This document shows positions 1 through 8,420 of a DNA stretch of 40,310 bases, piece after piece. Location of the stretch: positions 1-40,310 of the forward strand of contig JAIRST010000059.1 in assembly GCA_031255325.1 (NCBI GenBank). Reading direction: 5' to 3'. A program made the position numbers and the translations under genes. Origin of the DNA: Holosporales bacterium. Its GTDB lineage: Bacteria; Pseudomonadota; Alphaproteobacteria; UBA3830; JAIRMZ01. Under the pieces are notes generated by a model, which was not told the origin of the DNA, ran no database searches, and saw only the letters and a list, made by a program, of their open reading frames with translations. Every line of letters starts with the position of its first letter. Position 1 is the stretch's first letter.

Positions 1-780
1 CATAGCAGCATTTTGAAGGGAACGCACCGGAATTACTGGAAAGCGCGAATCAACTTGTACCGAGGCGACAGCATCTCGCGCTTGCGCCCTGATAAAAGCG
101 GTCTTAAAGGCCGGGTGCGCTTGCGATTCCTTACAACAGACAAAAGCTGTTCCCAGCTGGCATCCTGCAGCACCCATTTCGAGATACGCTAGAATCATTT
201 CTCCACGGCCAATACCTCCAGAAACAAAAATAGGGCATTCTTCTATATGGGGCAGAATTTCTTGCACCAAAACAGTAATCGACGTAGGGCCAATATGGCC
301 ACCGGCTTCAGTTCCTTCCAAAATTAAGGCATCTGCTCCATTTCGAATAAGTCTTTTAGCAAGCGCTAAGGAAGGAGCAAAGCAAAAAATCTTCGCTTGG
401 TTTTTCTTGGCACGCTGAATGAGGTCTAAAGACGGAACGCCTCCCGCAAGAACGATGTGCGAAACGGATTTCTGAAGACAGACATCGATAAGGGCTTCTA
501 CCTCGGGATGCATTACAATGATATTCACACCAAAAGATTTTGATGTCATCGCACGTGTTTTGTCTATTTCTGCGGTTAAATGTTCTGGTTGCATCGATCC
601 TGATGCTAAAATGCCAAGCCCCCCAGCATTAGAAATAGCCGAAACAAGATGATGTTCCGAAATCCATGCCATCCCCCCTCCCAACAGCGGGAATTCTACG
701 CCCAGGAACGCACGTCCACGTTCTGTTAGTTTATGTAAACGTGCCGTGCATAGGTTTTTTAAATCCAAAGTGGCGGTCAT
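1..780 (-). CDS. FabK-like FMN enoyl-ACP reductase / nitronate monooxygenase family, partial (3' end outside window)
   Basis: The frame reads from an ATG at 780 and is still open at the window edge, giving 260 residues without the C-terminus. The translation has the flavin TIM-barrel signature of the 2-nitropropane dioxygenase/FabK family: an N-terminal GGMAW segment followed by NAGGLGILASG, a central EGTEAGGHIG with the family's active-site-region His, then SGGIGRG and QLGTAFVCCKES. These blocks resemble enoyl-ACP reductase II (FabK) more than classical nitronate monooxygenases, so a role in fatty-acid elongation is possible, but the two cannot be separated by eye. The ATG directly follows the lysC stop (TAA ATG) with AAGGAG just upstream, so it is almost certainly translated from the lysC transcript. 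Confidence 0.85.
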   Translation of the reverse strand, partial: MTATLDLKNLCTARLHKLTERGRAFLGVEFPLLGGGMAWISEHHLVSAISNAGGLGILASGSMQPEHLTAEIDKTRAMTSKSFGVNIIVMHPEVEALIDVCLQKSVSHIVLAGGVPSLDLIQRAKKNQAKIFCFAPSLALAKRLIRNGADALILEGTEAGGHIGPTSITVLVQEILPHIEECPIFVSGGIGRGEMILAYLEMGAAGCQLGTAFVCCKESQAHPAFKTAFIRAQARDAVASVQVDSRFPVIPVRSLQNAAM

Positions 781-1971
781 TTATTTCTCCTTTTTGTCCA
801 ATCCACACGCATGGTGGAGAATCTGCATACCGCGTTTAGCATCTTCGGAGTGTACCAAAAACGTACAACTCGCGCACGGTGATGATTCTGTTGTTGTTCT
901 TTGTACGGGGATATGAGCCTCTGTCAATTGCCTTTTCATCCTTTCTTGCTGCTTAGTTCCATTCTGTCCAATAACCGTCAAGCGCGATAGAGCTTGTTCC
1001 ATAGGGCTCATGTTCCAGCATGTAATAGCTGACGCTGTTTGGCAGAAATTTTGAACCTCTTGAAAATCTGTTCGGCTGAAAAGCAATCGTGCTGTTGAGG
1101 TTGTTTTTTCAATAAGGTTAAAAGGTAGGTATTTTGTCTGTAAAGCAGTGGTGATAAACGTCCATAAAGTAGGGTGAAATGTTATGTCAACAGCAACCAG
1201 AGGGGAAGATATAGCTATACCACAAATAGGAGGACGGGTTTGAGGAAAAGCAGCAACGTGTGTTCCCGAGTGCTCTGTAAAACTGGAAAGGACATGAACA
1301 GGGACATTATTTTTTGCAGCATAGGCGACAGAACGCGCTTGCAGAACTTTTGATCCATGGATAGCCATAGCGAGCATATCGGTATAATCAACATATTCCA
1401 AACATTGTGCGGCAGAAACTATGTTAGGATCAGCGGTATAAATGCCATCAACATCTTTATAAGTTTCACATGTTGCTTTTAATATAGCAGCCAAAGCGAC
1501 AGCCGTAAGATCCGACCCTCCTCGTCCCAGGGTTGTTAATCGTCCAGATGCTGTTACCCCTTGAAACCCAGAAACAACTGGAACATTTCCTTCATTTAAA
1601 GCCATTTCTAAAGTGGATAAGGAATTACTCTTGACTTCCGCCTTGGAAAATTGATCATCCGTTAGAAAAGGTAATTGCCACGCTAGAAAAGATCTCGTCT
1701 TTACTCCTAAACGAGACAGAGCTAACGCCATAAGTCCTGCGCTAATCTGTTCTCCGGCGGAAATAACGACATCGTATTCCGGATCTCCTTCTTCTCCCGA
1801 AAATTGATGGGCAAGCCTAATAAGATCATTTGTTACCCCCGCCATGGCCGAGATGACCAACACGACCTGATCGCCTTTTTTAAGGCGCGTTAAAACGCGG
1901 TCAGCTACACGCGCGATGCGATCGGGCGTCGCAACAGATGTCCCTCCGAATTTTTGAACAAAAAATACCAC
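781..1971 (-). CDS. lysC: Aspartate kinase (aspartokinase)
   Basis: Phosphorylates aspartate to 4-phosphoaspartate, the entry step to lysine/diaminopimelate, threonine and methionine. The 396-residue protein has KFGGTSV at 7-13, SAMAGVTN at 41-48, GEQISAG at 73-79, TLGRGGSD at 147-154 and YKDVDGIYTADP at 171-182, all typical of the amino-acid kinase fold. The last ~130 residues correspond to the regulatory ACT region but look diverged. The start is a GTG at 1969-1971: an in-frame TAA lies just upstream, and the nearby ATG at 1971-1973 is in another frame. The FabK-like gene follows with no gap. In a reduced genome this enzyme is likely kept for diaminopimelate supply to peptidoglycan (inference). 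Confidence 0.93.
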   Translation of the reverse strand: MVFFVQKFGGTSVATPDRIARVADRVLTRLKKGDQVVLVISAMAGVTNDLIRLAHQFSGEEGDPEYDVVISAGEQISAGLMALALSRLGVKTRSFLAWQLPFLTDDQFSKAEVKSNSLSTLEMALNEGNVPVVSGFQGVTASGRLTTLGRGGSDLTAVALAAILKATCETYKDVDGIYTADPNIVSAAQCLEYVDYTDMLAMAIHGSKVLQARSVAYAAKNNVPVHVLSSFTEHSGTHVAAFPQTRPPICGIAISSPLVAVDITFHPTLWTFITTALQTKYLPFNLIEKTTSTARLLFSRTDFQEVQNFCQTASAITCWNMSPMEQALSRLTVIGQNGTKQQERMKRQLTEAHIPVQRTTTESSPCASCTFLVHSEDAKRGMQILHHACGLDKKEK

Positions 1972-2176
1972 ATTTTATCCGCAGTATAAACTTAACCCAA
2001 AGTATACCGTAACATCTATAGGGAGGGAAGGTAGAATAGGCAACTTCGTAAGATTTTAAGTCAGGAGCGAGTTTTTAGAAGCGCAAAATATGCCATTGGA
2101 TTATAAAAGGATTTGTTAAAGTTAAGAAAGATATGCAACGAATGGCAGGAAACTTTATACAGTTGTTAATCCCAAC

Positions 2177-2473
2177 TTAAGCTGTATTCTTTTCTGCTGT
2201 ATGCTTTAAAATTACTTTGCGCACTTTTAACAAATCTGTACTCATACCATCAACAGAAGCGGTTATTAAAAACGCATCAAGACCGCCATTCTTTTCGATT
2301 GTCCGCACAGCATGTGCTGTCAGACGAAGGCGAACACGATGCCCTAGCGCCTCACTTGGAAAGGAAACATGCTGCAGATTAGGCAGAAAACGACGGCGAG
2401 ATTTATTATTGGCATGACTCACATTGTTGCCCGCCAACACCCGCTTTCCTGTTACAGAGCACACGCGCGCCAT
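2177..2473 (-). CDS. rpmB: 50S ribosomal protein L28
   Basis: Protein of the large ribosomal subunit. The 98-residue basic protein begins MARVCSVTGKR and continues with the NNVSHANNKSRRRFLPNLQ block, both hallmarks of L28, and its length matches the longer alphaproteobacterial type. The N-terminal CSVTGK lacks the zinc-binding Cys pairs seen in some L28 forms. A purine-rich ribosome binding site (AAGGGGGGAAGAAG) precedes the ATG, and a near-consensus promoter lies 31 bp upstream. It appears to be transcribed alone: about 200 bp separate it from lysC downstream, and there is no obvious hairpin terminator after it. Confidence 0.97.
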   Translation of the reverse strand: MARVCSVTGKRVLAGNNVSHANNKSRRRFLPNLQHVSFPSEALGHRVRLRLTAHAVRTIEKNGGLDAFLITASVDGMSTDLLKVRKVILKHTAEKNTA

Positions 2474-2503
2474 TCTTCTTCCCCCCTTAAAAAACGTTTG
2501 AAC

Positions 2504-2532
2504 ATTATCTTGATTCTTATGCCTCTTGTCAA
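2504..2532 (-). promoter_or_regulatory. Sigma70-type promoter of rpmB
   Basis: On the minus strand, TTGACA (2532-2527) is followed after exactly 17 nt by GATAAT (2509-2504). This is the best -35/-10 pair noticed in the window and sits just upstream of the rpmB ribosome binding site, implying a leader of roughly 25 nt. Confidence 0.8.
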
Positions 2533-2856
2533 TGATTTGATATTAGTCGCTCAATAGGCGCTTAGAAAAACACATGATAACTATATTGAGTTTTGAAACA
2601 ATTTATGGTAAATTTTCGAAATCATAAAAACGATACTTTATTGAATTAAAAAGGAATTTTTGTTATTTGCAAAGGAAAACAGATAATGTGGTGCAAAATT
2701 CAATATAGGTATTGGTTTTTTTAAAATTTGAAGAAGTAAAAAATAGTTCAAATAAAAAGGACAAGCTAGAGCCTTTTTATGAAATTTTTGCATTTGAGAA
2801 AAGGAACAAGAAACGCTATAAAGTTTTTTCGGATCCAAGGGGAATTTAAAGTATTC
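2533..2856. other. Gene-poor AT-rich gap between rpmB promoter and cmk 3' end
   Basis: Open frames here are short, hydrophobic and lack a ribosome binding site, so no gene is called. The only structure noticed is a weak inverted repeat on the cmk transcript side, AAAAAGG (2754-2760) with CCTTTTT (2772-2778), that could act as a poor intrinsic terminator for the serS-to-cmk run. Confidence 0.5.
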
Positions 2857-3564
2857 TCACGAAATTGCAGCCATCGATGCATTGCCACTGGAGGCAATAT
2901 TTTCTGCTAGCGTTTGGTGAATGATATGTTCAGTAGCTTGAATGGATTCCTCAATAGATAAAGAAGAAGTATCTAATTTATGATATGTTGCATCCCATTT
3001 TAAGGGAGAGAGGGCGCGGTGTGTATCGTTTTCATCGCGATGACAGAGGTCTTTCAGCACTTGATCGTACGAAATATCCGTACCTTTCTGTTGCAATTCC
3101 TGAAATCTGCGGTGTGCTCGCACTTCGGGTGCAGCGGTAAGAAATATCTTACACTCAGCATCTGGAAAAACAGAACTTCCCGTGTCACGCCCTTCAAGAA
3201 TGACACCAGGACTTATCTCTTGTAATACTTCTTGACGCTGAAATTCTGTAAAAGCCGTCCGTACTTGAGAGATTTTTGCAATCTCTGAGGCTAATGTACC
3301 GATATGTTCTTCTCGCAAGATAGACCTATCAAAAGCTTTCCATTCTTTCTGAAACCATGCGGATGCCATTACATTTTCTATTGATGGAATATTTTCGGGT
3401 TTTAATTTCAGGTGGAGAAGGTGCCAAGCTAAGACGCGAAAGAAGAAACCCGTTTCGCAGTAAGAAAATCCTAATCGCTGAGCAAGCCCTGTTGCAATTG
3501 TACCTTTACCGCTTCCGGCAGGACCATCGATCGCAACTACAAAAGGTCGTTTATGTACAGTCAC
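2857..3564 (-). CDS. cmk: Cytidylate kinase
   Basis: Transfers phosphate from ATP to CMP or dCMP. The 235-residue protein has the P-loop IDGPAGSGKGTIA near the N-terminus, followed by YCETGFFFR (family: YLDTGxxYR), then LEGRDTGSSVFPDA (family: GRDIGTVVFPDA) and the C-terminal RDENDTHRALSPLKWD and LDTSSLSIEE, which correspond to the family motifs RDxxDSxRxxxPL and IDTSxL. The ATG overlaps the secF stop by 4 bp (ATGA), so translation is probably coupled to secF and cmk is the last gene of this run. Cmk is often next to rpsA or aroA in other bacteria, so its place after secF is a local rearrangement (inference). Confidence 0.93.
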   Translation of the reverse strand: MTVHKRPFVVAIDGPAGSGKGTIATGLAQRLGFSYCETGFFFRVLAWHLLHLKLKPENIPSIENVMASAWFQKEWKAFDRSILREEHIGTLASEIAKISQVRTAFTEFQRQEVLQEISPGVILEGRDTGSSVFPDAECKIFLTAAPEVRAHRRFQELQQKGTDISYDQVLKDLCHRDENDTHRALSPLKWDATYHKLDTSSLSIEESIQATEHIIHQTLAENIASSGNASMAAIS

Positions 3565-4472
3565 TTCTGCATTTCTTTTTCACCGGTCTTTAATCTTGTG
3601 TAAAGAAGGAGCGGTGCAGAAAGACATACAGAAGAAAAGGCTCCCACAGAAAAACCCACAAGAAGCGGACAGCTGAATTCTGCAATCACTTTTCCTCCAA
3701 AAAGGCACAACGCTAATAGCGCAAGAAGCGTTGTGGTTGTTGTAAGAACCGTTCGCGAAAATGTTTCATTCATACTGAGGTTTATAATATCCGCAAACGT
3801 CATCGACTTAAATTTCCGCATATTTTCTCGAATACGGTCGTAGACGACGACTGTATCATGAATGGAATAACTTGCTGTCAGCAAGAAAGAAACGACAGCG
3901 TTCGTATTAAATTCCAAAGAATGACAGAGGGAATACAGCCCCAATAACACGATACAGTCGTGAACAAGCGCAATAACACCGCAAACGGCAAATTGCCACT
4001 CAAAACGAATCCAGATGTAAATTAAAATAGCTAAAAGCGACAGCACAACAGCATATATCGCATTTTCAACAAGTTCTTTTCCAACTTTGGGGCCGATTGT
4101 TTCCGTTCGTCGGATTTCAACAGACGCTCCTAAGGCACTTTTGACACGTTCTAAAGAGGTATCTCGCGCTTGCGCATCTCCCTCAAAGGAGGGAATTCGA
4201 ATAAGAACATCTTGCGGAGAGCCAAACTCTTGAAGCGAAACTTCTCCGATTTGTAGGTCAGAAAGCGCTTTGCGCATCTGGGAAAGATCAGCTTTTTCCG
4301 GTGTACGTACTTCTAAAACGTATCCTCCCGTGAAATCTATTCCGTAATTGATTCCACTTAATACAAAGACACCAATCGATCCTATGGTTAGGAAAATAGA
4401 AATTGCAAAGGCAATAAACTTCTTTCCGATAAAGTCAATCTTTGTATCATGTGGGATAAACTGAAGCCCCAT
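3561..4472 (-). CDS. secF: Protein translocase subunit SecF
   Basis: Inner-membrane partner of SecD; SecDF uses the proton-motive force to help SecYEG complete protein export. The 303-residue protein has a first membrane segment near 20-40, the SecD/F periplasmic signature GIDFTGGYVLEV, and five further hydrophobic segments with the VHDCIVLLGLYSL and SYSIHDTVVVYDRIREN blocks typical of SecF. A strong ribosome binding site (AGGGAGGA) precedes the ATG. The gap to the secD stop is 12 bp, and cmk overlaps its end by 4 bp. Confidence 0.96.
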   Translation of the reverse strand: MGLQFIPHDTKIDFIGKKFIAFAISIFLTIGSIGVFVLSGINYGIDFTGGYVLEVRTPEKADLSQMRKALSDLQIGEVSLQEFGSPQDVLIRIPSFEGDAQARDTSLERVKSALGASVEIRRTETIGPKVGKELVENAIYAVVLSLLAILIYIWIRFEWQFAVCGVIALVHDCIVLLGLYSLCHSLEFNTNAVVSFLLTASYSIHDTVVVYDRIRENMRKFKSMTFADIINLSMNETFSRTVLTTTTTLLALLALCLFGGKVIAEFSCPLLVGFSVGAFSSVCLSAPLLLYTRLKTGEKEMQK

Positions 4473-4484
4473 GATGTCCTCCCT

Positions 4485-6044
4485 TTATATAGATAACGTC
4501 GCATGGCGCTTATTCCCTAACCACCAAAATGTGATGAGGCGAGCCAACGTTGTAGACGTAAAAAAGGAAATAATAACCCCTAAAGCTGTCGTTACCGCAA
4601 ATCCACGAATTGGCCCCGTGCCAAATTGGTACAAGAAGGCCATACCAATAAGTGTGTTTAAATTTGTATCGATAATCGTCGTCATTGCCAGGTTATACCC
4701 CTGTTCAACAGCAGCTAAGGGATGCATTCCTTTGCGCAGCTCTTCCTTGATACGTTCATTGATAAGAACGTTTGCGTCAACCGCCATACCAACCGTTAAT
4801 GCAATACCTGCAATGCCAGGCAACGTTAACGTCGCTTGGAGACAAGACAACACCGCCACCAACAGAATAAGATTCACCAGCACCGCTGCGTCCGCAATCA
4901 ATCCAAAGAAAGAATAGGCAAGCAGCATAAACCCAACGACAAGCACAATTGCAATTAAAGTAGCATAAATACCGGCTTTGATTGAGTCTGCCCCTAAATC
5001 AGGCCCAACCGTACGCTCTTCCACAACAACTAATGGAGCAGGCAAAGCCCCCGCACGCAAAAGCAAAGCTAAATCATGCGCTTCTTCTGCTGTAAAATTT
5101 CCACTAATCCGACCTGATCCCCCAAGAATGGGCTCTTGGATCATAGGAGCGCTAATGATGCGACCATCTAAAACAATCGCAAAGCGCCGATGCACATTTT
5201 CCCGTGTGGCATCACCAAAGCGCTTGGCTCCTAAAGCATTCAGCCGAAAAGTTACTTCCGGACGATTGTATTCATCGAAACCAGGTTGCGCATCTACCAG
5301 GTGCTCTCCTCCAATGATAGCAGAACGACGCACACACAAACGCGAATCGGTTCTTGAAGATCCTTCATTGTAGGGAAGCATAACAGAACCTAGCCGACTT
5401 TCCCCTTCTTCAACCAATCGAAACGAAAGCTTTGCTGTACGTCCTAATAGTTCTTTAATATGCATAGGATCTTGAATCCCGGGAACTTGAAGAAGAATCC
5501 GATCTTTTCCTTGCCCTTGAATAGCAGGTTCTCGTGTGCCCGTTTCGTCAATACGGCGCCGAATGACTTCTATAGAGCGATTAACGGTATCCACATGACG
5601 CCGAGCAAGAACCATCTCTGTGGGGGTCATGCGCACTGTTGTGCCTTCTATTGTCACCTTGAAATCGGGGTCTATACCGCTTAACAGCGTTTTCGCTTTA
5701 CCCGCTTGCGCACTTTCACGTAAAGAAAAAGTAATTGTTGTTTCTCCAATTAGCGCTGATGTTGGCAAGTTGACATATCCAATGTTCCCCTTGCGAAGAA
5801 CCGTACGTACGGCTTCTATTGTTTGGTTGACATACTCTTGATCTGCGGCCTTTAAATCGACTTCCAAAAGTAGATGCGCCCCTCCACTAAGGTCTAGCCC
5901 CAGGCGCACACGTTCTTTTGGAAATAATCCAGGTAATGCATTCAGAATATGAGGGGGTAAAACATTAGGAAGAGAAAAAAGCACGCCCCATAAACAAACA
6001 CCCCATACAAGAACAACTTTCCAACGAGGAGACTGCGTCATCAT
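4485..6044 (-). CDS. secD: Protein translocase subunit SecD
   Basis: Larger subunit of the SecDF export accessory complex. The 519-residue length is usual for proteobacterial SecD. An N-terminal membrane segment (about 10-30) is followed by RLGLDLSGGAHLLLEVD, a large periplasmic P1 region with FRLNALGAKRFGDATREN, and a C-terminal block of membrane helices with TVGMAVDANVLINERIKEEL, the conserved Asp/Asn-bearing transmembrane 4 region of SecD. It lies between yajC and secF with 23-bp and 12-bp gaps, the classical yajC-secD-secF order. The ribosome binding site is CGGAGAA. Confidence 0.97.
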   Translation of the reverse strand: MMTQSPRWKVVLVWGVCLWGVLFSLPNVLPPHILNALPGLFPKERVRLGLDLSGGAHLLLEVDLKAADQEYVNQTIEAVRTVLRKGNIGYVNLPTSALIGETTITFSLRESAQAGKAKTLLSGIDPDFKVTIEGTTVRMTPTEMVLARRHVDTVNRSIEVIRRRIDETGTREPAIQGQGKDRILLQVPGIQDPMHIKELLGRTAKLSFRLVEEGESRLGSVMLPYNEGSSRTDSRLCVRRSAIIGGEHLVDAQPGFDEYNRPEVTFRLNALGAKRFGDATRENVHRRFAIVLDGRIISAPMIQEPILGGSGRISGNFTAEEAHDLALLLRAGALPAPLVVVEERTVGPDLGADSIKAGIYATLIAIVLVVGFMLLAYSFFGLIADAAVLVNLILLVAVLSCLQATLTLPGIAGIALTVGMAVDANVLINERIKEELRKGMHPLAAVEQGYNLAMTTIIDTNLNTLIGMAFLYQFGTGPIRGFAVTTALGVIISFFTSTTLARLITFWWLGNKRHATLSI

Positions 6045-6067
6045 GTTTTCTCCGTTCTATCTGTATT

Positions 6068-6472
6068 TTATTTCGATTTCTTTGCAGATTTCTTAATGCG
6101 TGTGCGTAGAGATGTTGTTTTTTTCTGCTCGATTTCATCTGGTGTCGCCTCTTCAGAGGGTACCCCTATTTTCGCAAGAACCTCAACAATAGCATTTTTC
6201 CTCACCGAAACCTGTACCCCTTCGGTTAGCTCAAGGACAATATCTAAGTCTTTCGACACACGATAAACTGTTCCGATAATCCCACCATTTGTTACCACAC
6301 GATCTCCCCGAGCAAGAGCGGCAATCATTGCTTGACGCTGTTTTTCCTTACGTTGTTGCGGACGAATGAGGAAAAAATAAAAGATGACAGCAATCAAAAT
6401 AAGGGGTATTAGACTGACAAGATCCGTCCCTTTTGCCGTAGATTGCTCTTGTGCATGTGCTAAATCGAACAT
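6068..6472 (-). CDS. yajC: Sec translocon accessory protein YajC
   Basis: Small single-span inner-membrane protein that associates with SecDF-YidC. The 134 residues contain one membrane helix at about 20-40, then the diagnostic FYFFLIRPQQRKEKQRQ and GDRVVTNGGIIGTV, then a short cytoplasmic domain. The C-terminal 30 residues are lysine/arginine-rich, as is common. It is directly upstream of secD and is separated by about 60 bp from the LysM/LytM lipoprotein gene upstream. Confidence 0.96.
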   Translation of the reverse strand: MFDLAHAQEQSTAKGTDLVSLIPLILIAVIFYFFLIRPQQRKEKQRQAMIAALARGDRVVTNGGIIGTVYRVSKDLDIVLELTEGVQVSVRKNAIVEVLAKIGVPSEEATPDEIEQKKTTSLRTRIKKSAKKSK

Positions 6473-6532
6473 AGGTCTCTCCTAAATTTAAATGCCATCA
6501 TTCTCTCATAAAGTATGGAAAAAACACACTCT

Positions 6533-7630
6533 TTAATTCTTTTTCTGAAGATAGATAAGCGGGTCTACAGGTTTCTTGTTTTTGCGCACTTCAAAATATA
6601 GTTGGACCTCAGAAACATCGCCTGTTTTCCCTATCACTCCAATAGGATGCCTACAATCCACATAATCTCCTTTACGGACAGTGATCTTACTTAAATGTGC
6701 GTACGCTGTCATTAGTCCATCTTCGTGTTTTACTAGAACAAGATTCCCAAAGGATTTTAGCTTAGCTCCTGCGTACACGACAAGGCCTTCCTCTGCCGCT
6801 AACACCTTTGTTCCGTTTTGTCCTGCAATGCTTATTCCATCTGCACTTTCTCCTTGACCAAAAGAAGAAAGCACGTCCCCCTGAATTGGCCACGCCAAGA
6901 GCCCCTTTCCAGCACTACTTCTTTTTGTATCCTCAGGGGGTTTAGAAACTTCAGATGCTTTTGGAGTCTTTTCTTTCGATTTTTGTGCTGTACTTTGCAC
7001 AGCTTTTGCAGATTTTTGCCCATCGGCTGCTTTATTCCCAGAAGTATCATGTTCTTTGGAATGCGCACGATCTTTTTTTGCCTGTGCATAAGAGAGGCCA
7101 ATCATTTCTTCCCCAGAAGGCGCATTTAAACGTGCCTCCTTCAGACGGTCATTAAGCGTTTTTCCAAGAGCTGTTCCATTGGGAGTGGTTACTTGATTTT
7201 CTTGAGTCCTCTGTTTTTCAGAAATTTCCGCAGACTCAAGAGGGGTTACTTGAATATCGCTCTGCCATCCCGACATCTCTTGCGATTCGGAAACTTCAAC
7301 AGACGACGTATGTGACGTCAAGGATTCTTCACTTTGTCCTTTTATACTGCTTGGATTAGGATAGAGAAGCATCTGCCCTTCGACAATAGCATAGGGAGGA
7401 GCCAGATGATTCGCTTCTGCAACCATTTGCGGTGTGACCCCTAATTTAGACGCAATAGTAGCGAGAGTATCTCCTTCTTTTACGGTGTAAGACTGCATCG
7501 TCGGCATATGAGCTAGATACAGGCTAGGTTCCCCAACTTTGATGTCTACAGGAGCAGGTGTTTCACGCGAGCATCCACTTAGGCATAGCAATTCCCCCAG
7601 AAAAATATAGTGTTTAAAATCAGGGAGCAT
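6533..7630 (-). CDS. Lipoprotein with LysM and degenerate LytM (M23) domain, NlpD-like
   Basis: Probably an envelope protein that binds peptidoglycan and activates an amidase during cell separation, by analogy with NlpD/EnvC. From the chosen ATG at 7630 it has 365 residues: a lipoprotein signal ending in LSGC with Cys at 20, a LysM domain with YTVKEGDTLATIASKLGV at about 48-65, a long charged linker, and a C-terminal LytM domain. The M23 zinc ligands are missing: SFGQGESADGISIAG stands where active enzymes carry HxGxD, and VQLYFEV replaces HLHFEV, so it is predicted non-catalytic. A longer start at 7672 is possible but has no ribosome binding site. It overlaps the surE end by 11 bp. The linker carries the dispersed coding repeat at 7111-7178. 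Confidence 0.85.
   Translation of the reverse strand: MLPDFKHYIFLGELLCLSGCSRETPAPVDIKVGEPSLYLAHMPTMQSYTVKEGDTLATIASKLGVTPQMVAEANHLAPPYAIVEGQMLLYPNPSSIKGQSEESLTSHTSSVEVSESQEMSGWQSDIQVTPLESAEISEKQRTQENQVTTPNGTALGKTLNDRLKEARLNAPSGEEMIGLSYAQAKKDRAHSKEHDTSGNKAADGQKSAKAVQSTAQKSKEKTPKASEVSKPPEDTKRSSAGKGLLAWPIQGDVLSSFGQGESADGISIAGQNGTKVLAAEEGLVVYAGAKLKSFGNLVLVKHEDGLMTAYAHLSKITVRKGDYVDCRHPIGVIGKTGDVSEVQLYFEVRKNKKPVDPLIYLQKKN
7111..7178 (-). repeat. Dispersed in-frame coding repeat, copy 1
   Basis: This 68-nt stretch in the linker of the LytM lipoprotein matches 23581-23648 in an unrelated secreted protein at 65 of 68 positions, in the same reading frame. It encodes GTALGKTLNDRLKEARLNA. Weaker similarity continues about 40 nt further, after a ~12-nt gap (SYAQA here, PYSQA in copy 2). 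An imperfect hairpin (GAAGG..GCA / TGC.CCTTC) can be drawn within it. Confidence 0.85.
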
Positions 7631-8420
7631 GAGATGCAAAAACCTCTTCAAGAATTCGGAGAGCTTCATCATGCACTGTGTAAGAACGAATAGGAGTTAT
7701 TGTAATGGCATTTTCTTGGTGGAGAGCGAAAAGGTCTGTTCGTGATTGAGAGGCTATTTGTGCCTCTGTCCAACGAGCACTCAGCCAATAATATGATGTA
7801 TCATCAGGCGCTTTACGTTCATCTACGCGCCATTGCAATGGTAAAGCCGCTAGCGGAACAGGTTTTATTCCAGAAACCCCCCCTACAGAAACATTAGGGA
7901 AATTTACATTCATAATCGTTTGCTCTGGCCACGTAAGAGCTAATAATTTACGGACGATTCCCGGCAAAAAGTGTTCAACAGCTACATACTTTGGAGGGTC
8001 TTCTTTAAACGCTAAACTCACTCCTATCGACTTTATGCCTTGCAACGCACCCGTCATCGCAGCTCCTAACGTTCCAGATAGAACAGCCGTATCGCCTACG
8101 TTACTTCCCGAGTTCACCCCAGAAAGAATGACATCTGGAGGACGATCAATCAACACATGCTTCAGAGCACAAATAACGCAATCTACGGGAGTTCCTCGCA
8201 CAGCGAACCGACGGGGCGATAATTCTTGTATTTTAACAGGTTCATTAAAAGTAACAGAATTACTTTGTCCGCTGGAATCAAATTCTGGAGCAACAACCCA
8301 AACATCTGGAGATAAATCTTTAGCTAGACGTTCGAGAATTTTCAGCCCTTTAGCATGTATACCGTCATCATTGCAAACAAGAATACGCAACCCTGACGTA
8401 GGGGTTATATTTGGTACCAT
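7620..8420 (-). CDS. surE: 5'/3'-nucleotidase SurE
   Basis: Metal-dependent nucleoside monophosphate and short polyphosphate phosphatase. The 266-residue protein has the metal-binding NDDG at 17-20, WVVAPEFDSSGQSNSVT with the conserved SG-S motif, GTPVDCV, and LSGVNSGSNVGD, which are the canonical SurE blocks in the right order. The ATG overlaps the serS stop by one base (TAATG), so it is translationally coupled to serS. The serS-surE-LytM order is a familiar alphaproteobacterial arrangement. Confidence 0.97.
   Translation of the reverse strand: MVPNITPTSGLRILVCNDDGIHAKGLKILERLAKDLSPDVWVVAPEFDSSGQSNSVTFNEPVKIQELSPRRFAVRGTPVDCVICALKHVLIDRPPDVILSGVNSGSNVGDTAVLSGTLGAAMTGALQGIKSIGVSLAFKEDPPKYVAVEHFLPGIVRKLLALTWPEQTIMNVNFPNVSVGGVSGIKPVPLAALPLQWRVDERKAPDDTSYYWLSARWTEAQIASQSRTDLFALHQENAITITPIRSYTVHDEALRILEEVFASHAP

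Noticed and set aside
735..745. Third copy of the dispersed repeat, from a shared TAAACGTGCC 10-mer in the FabK-like gene
   Set aside because: Similarity stops at the 10-mer and the encoded residues (TARLHKL) do not continue the repeat.
2638..2838. 66-codon hydrophobic frame in the gap before cmk
   Set aside because: AT-rich, no ribosome binding site, no recognisable motif and it lies in an untranslated 3' region; probably chance.
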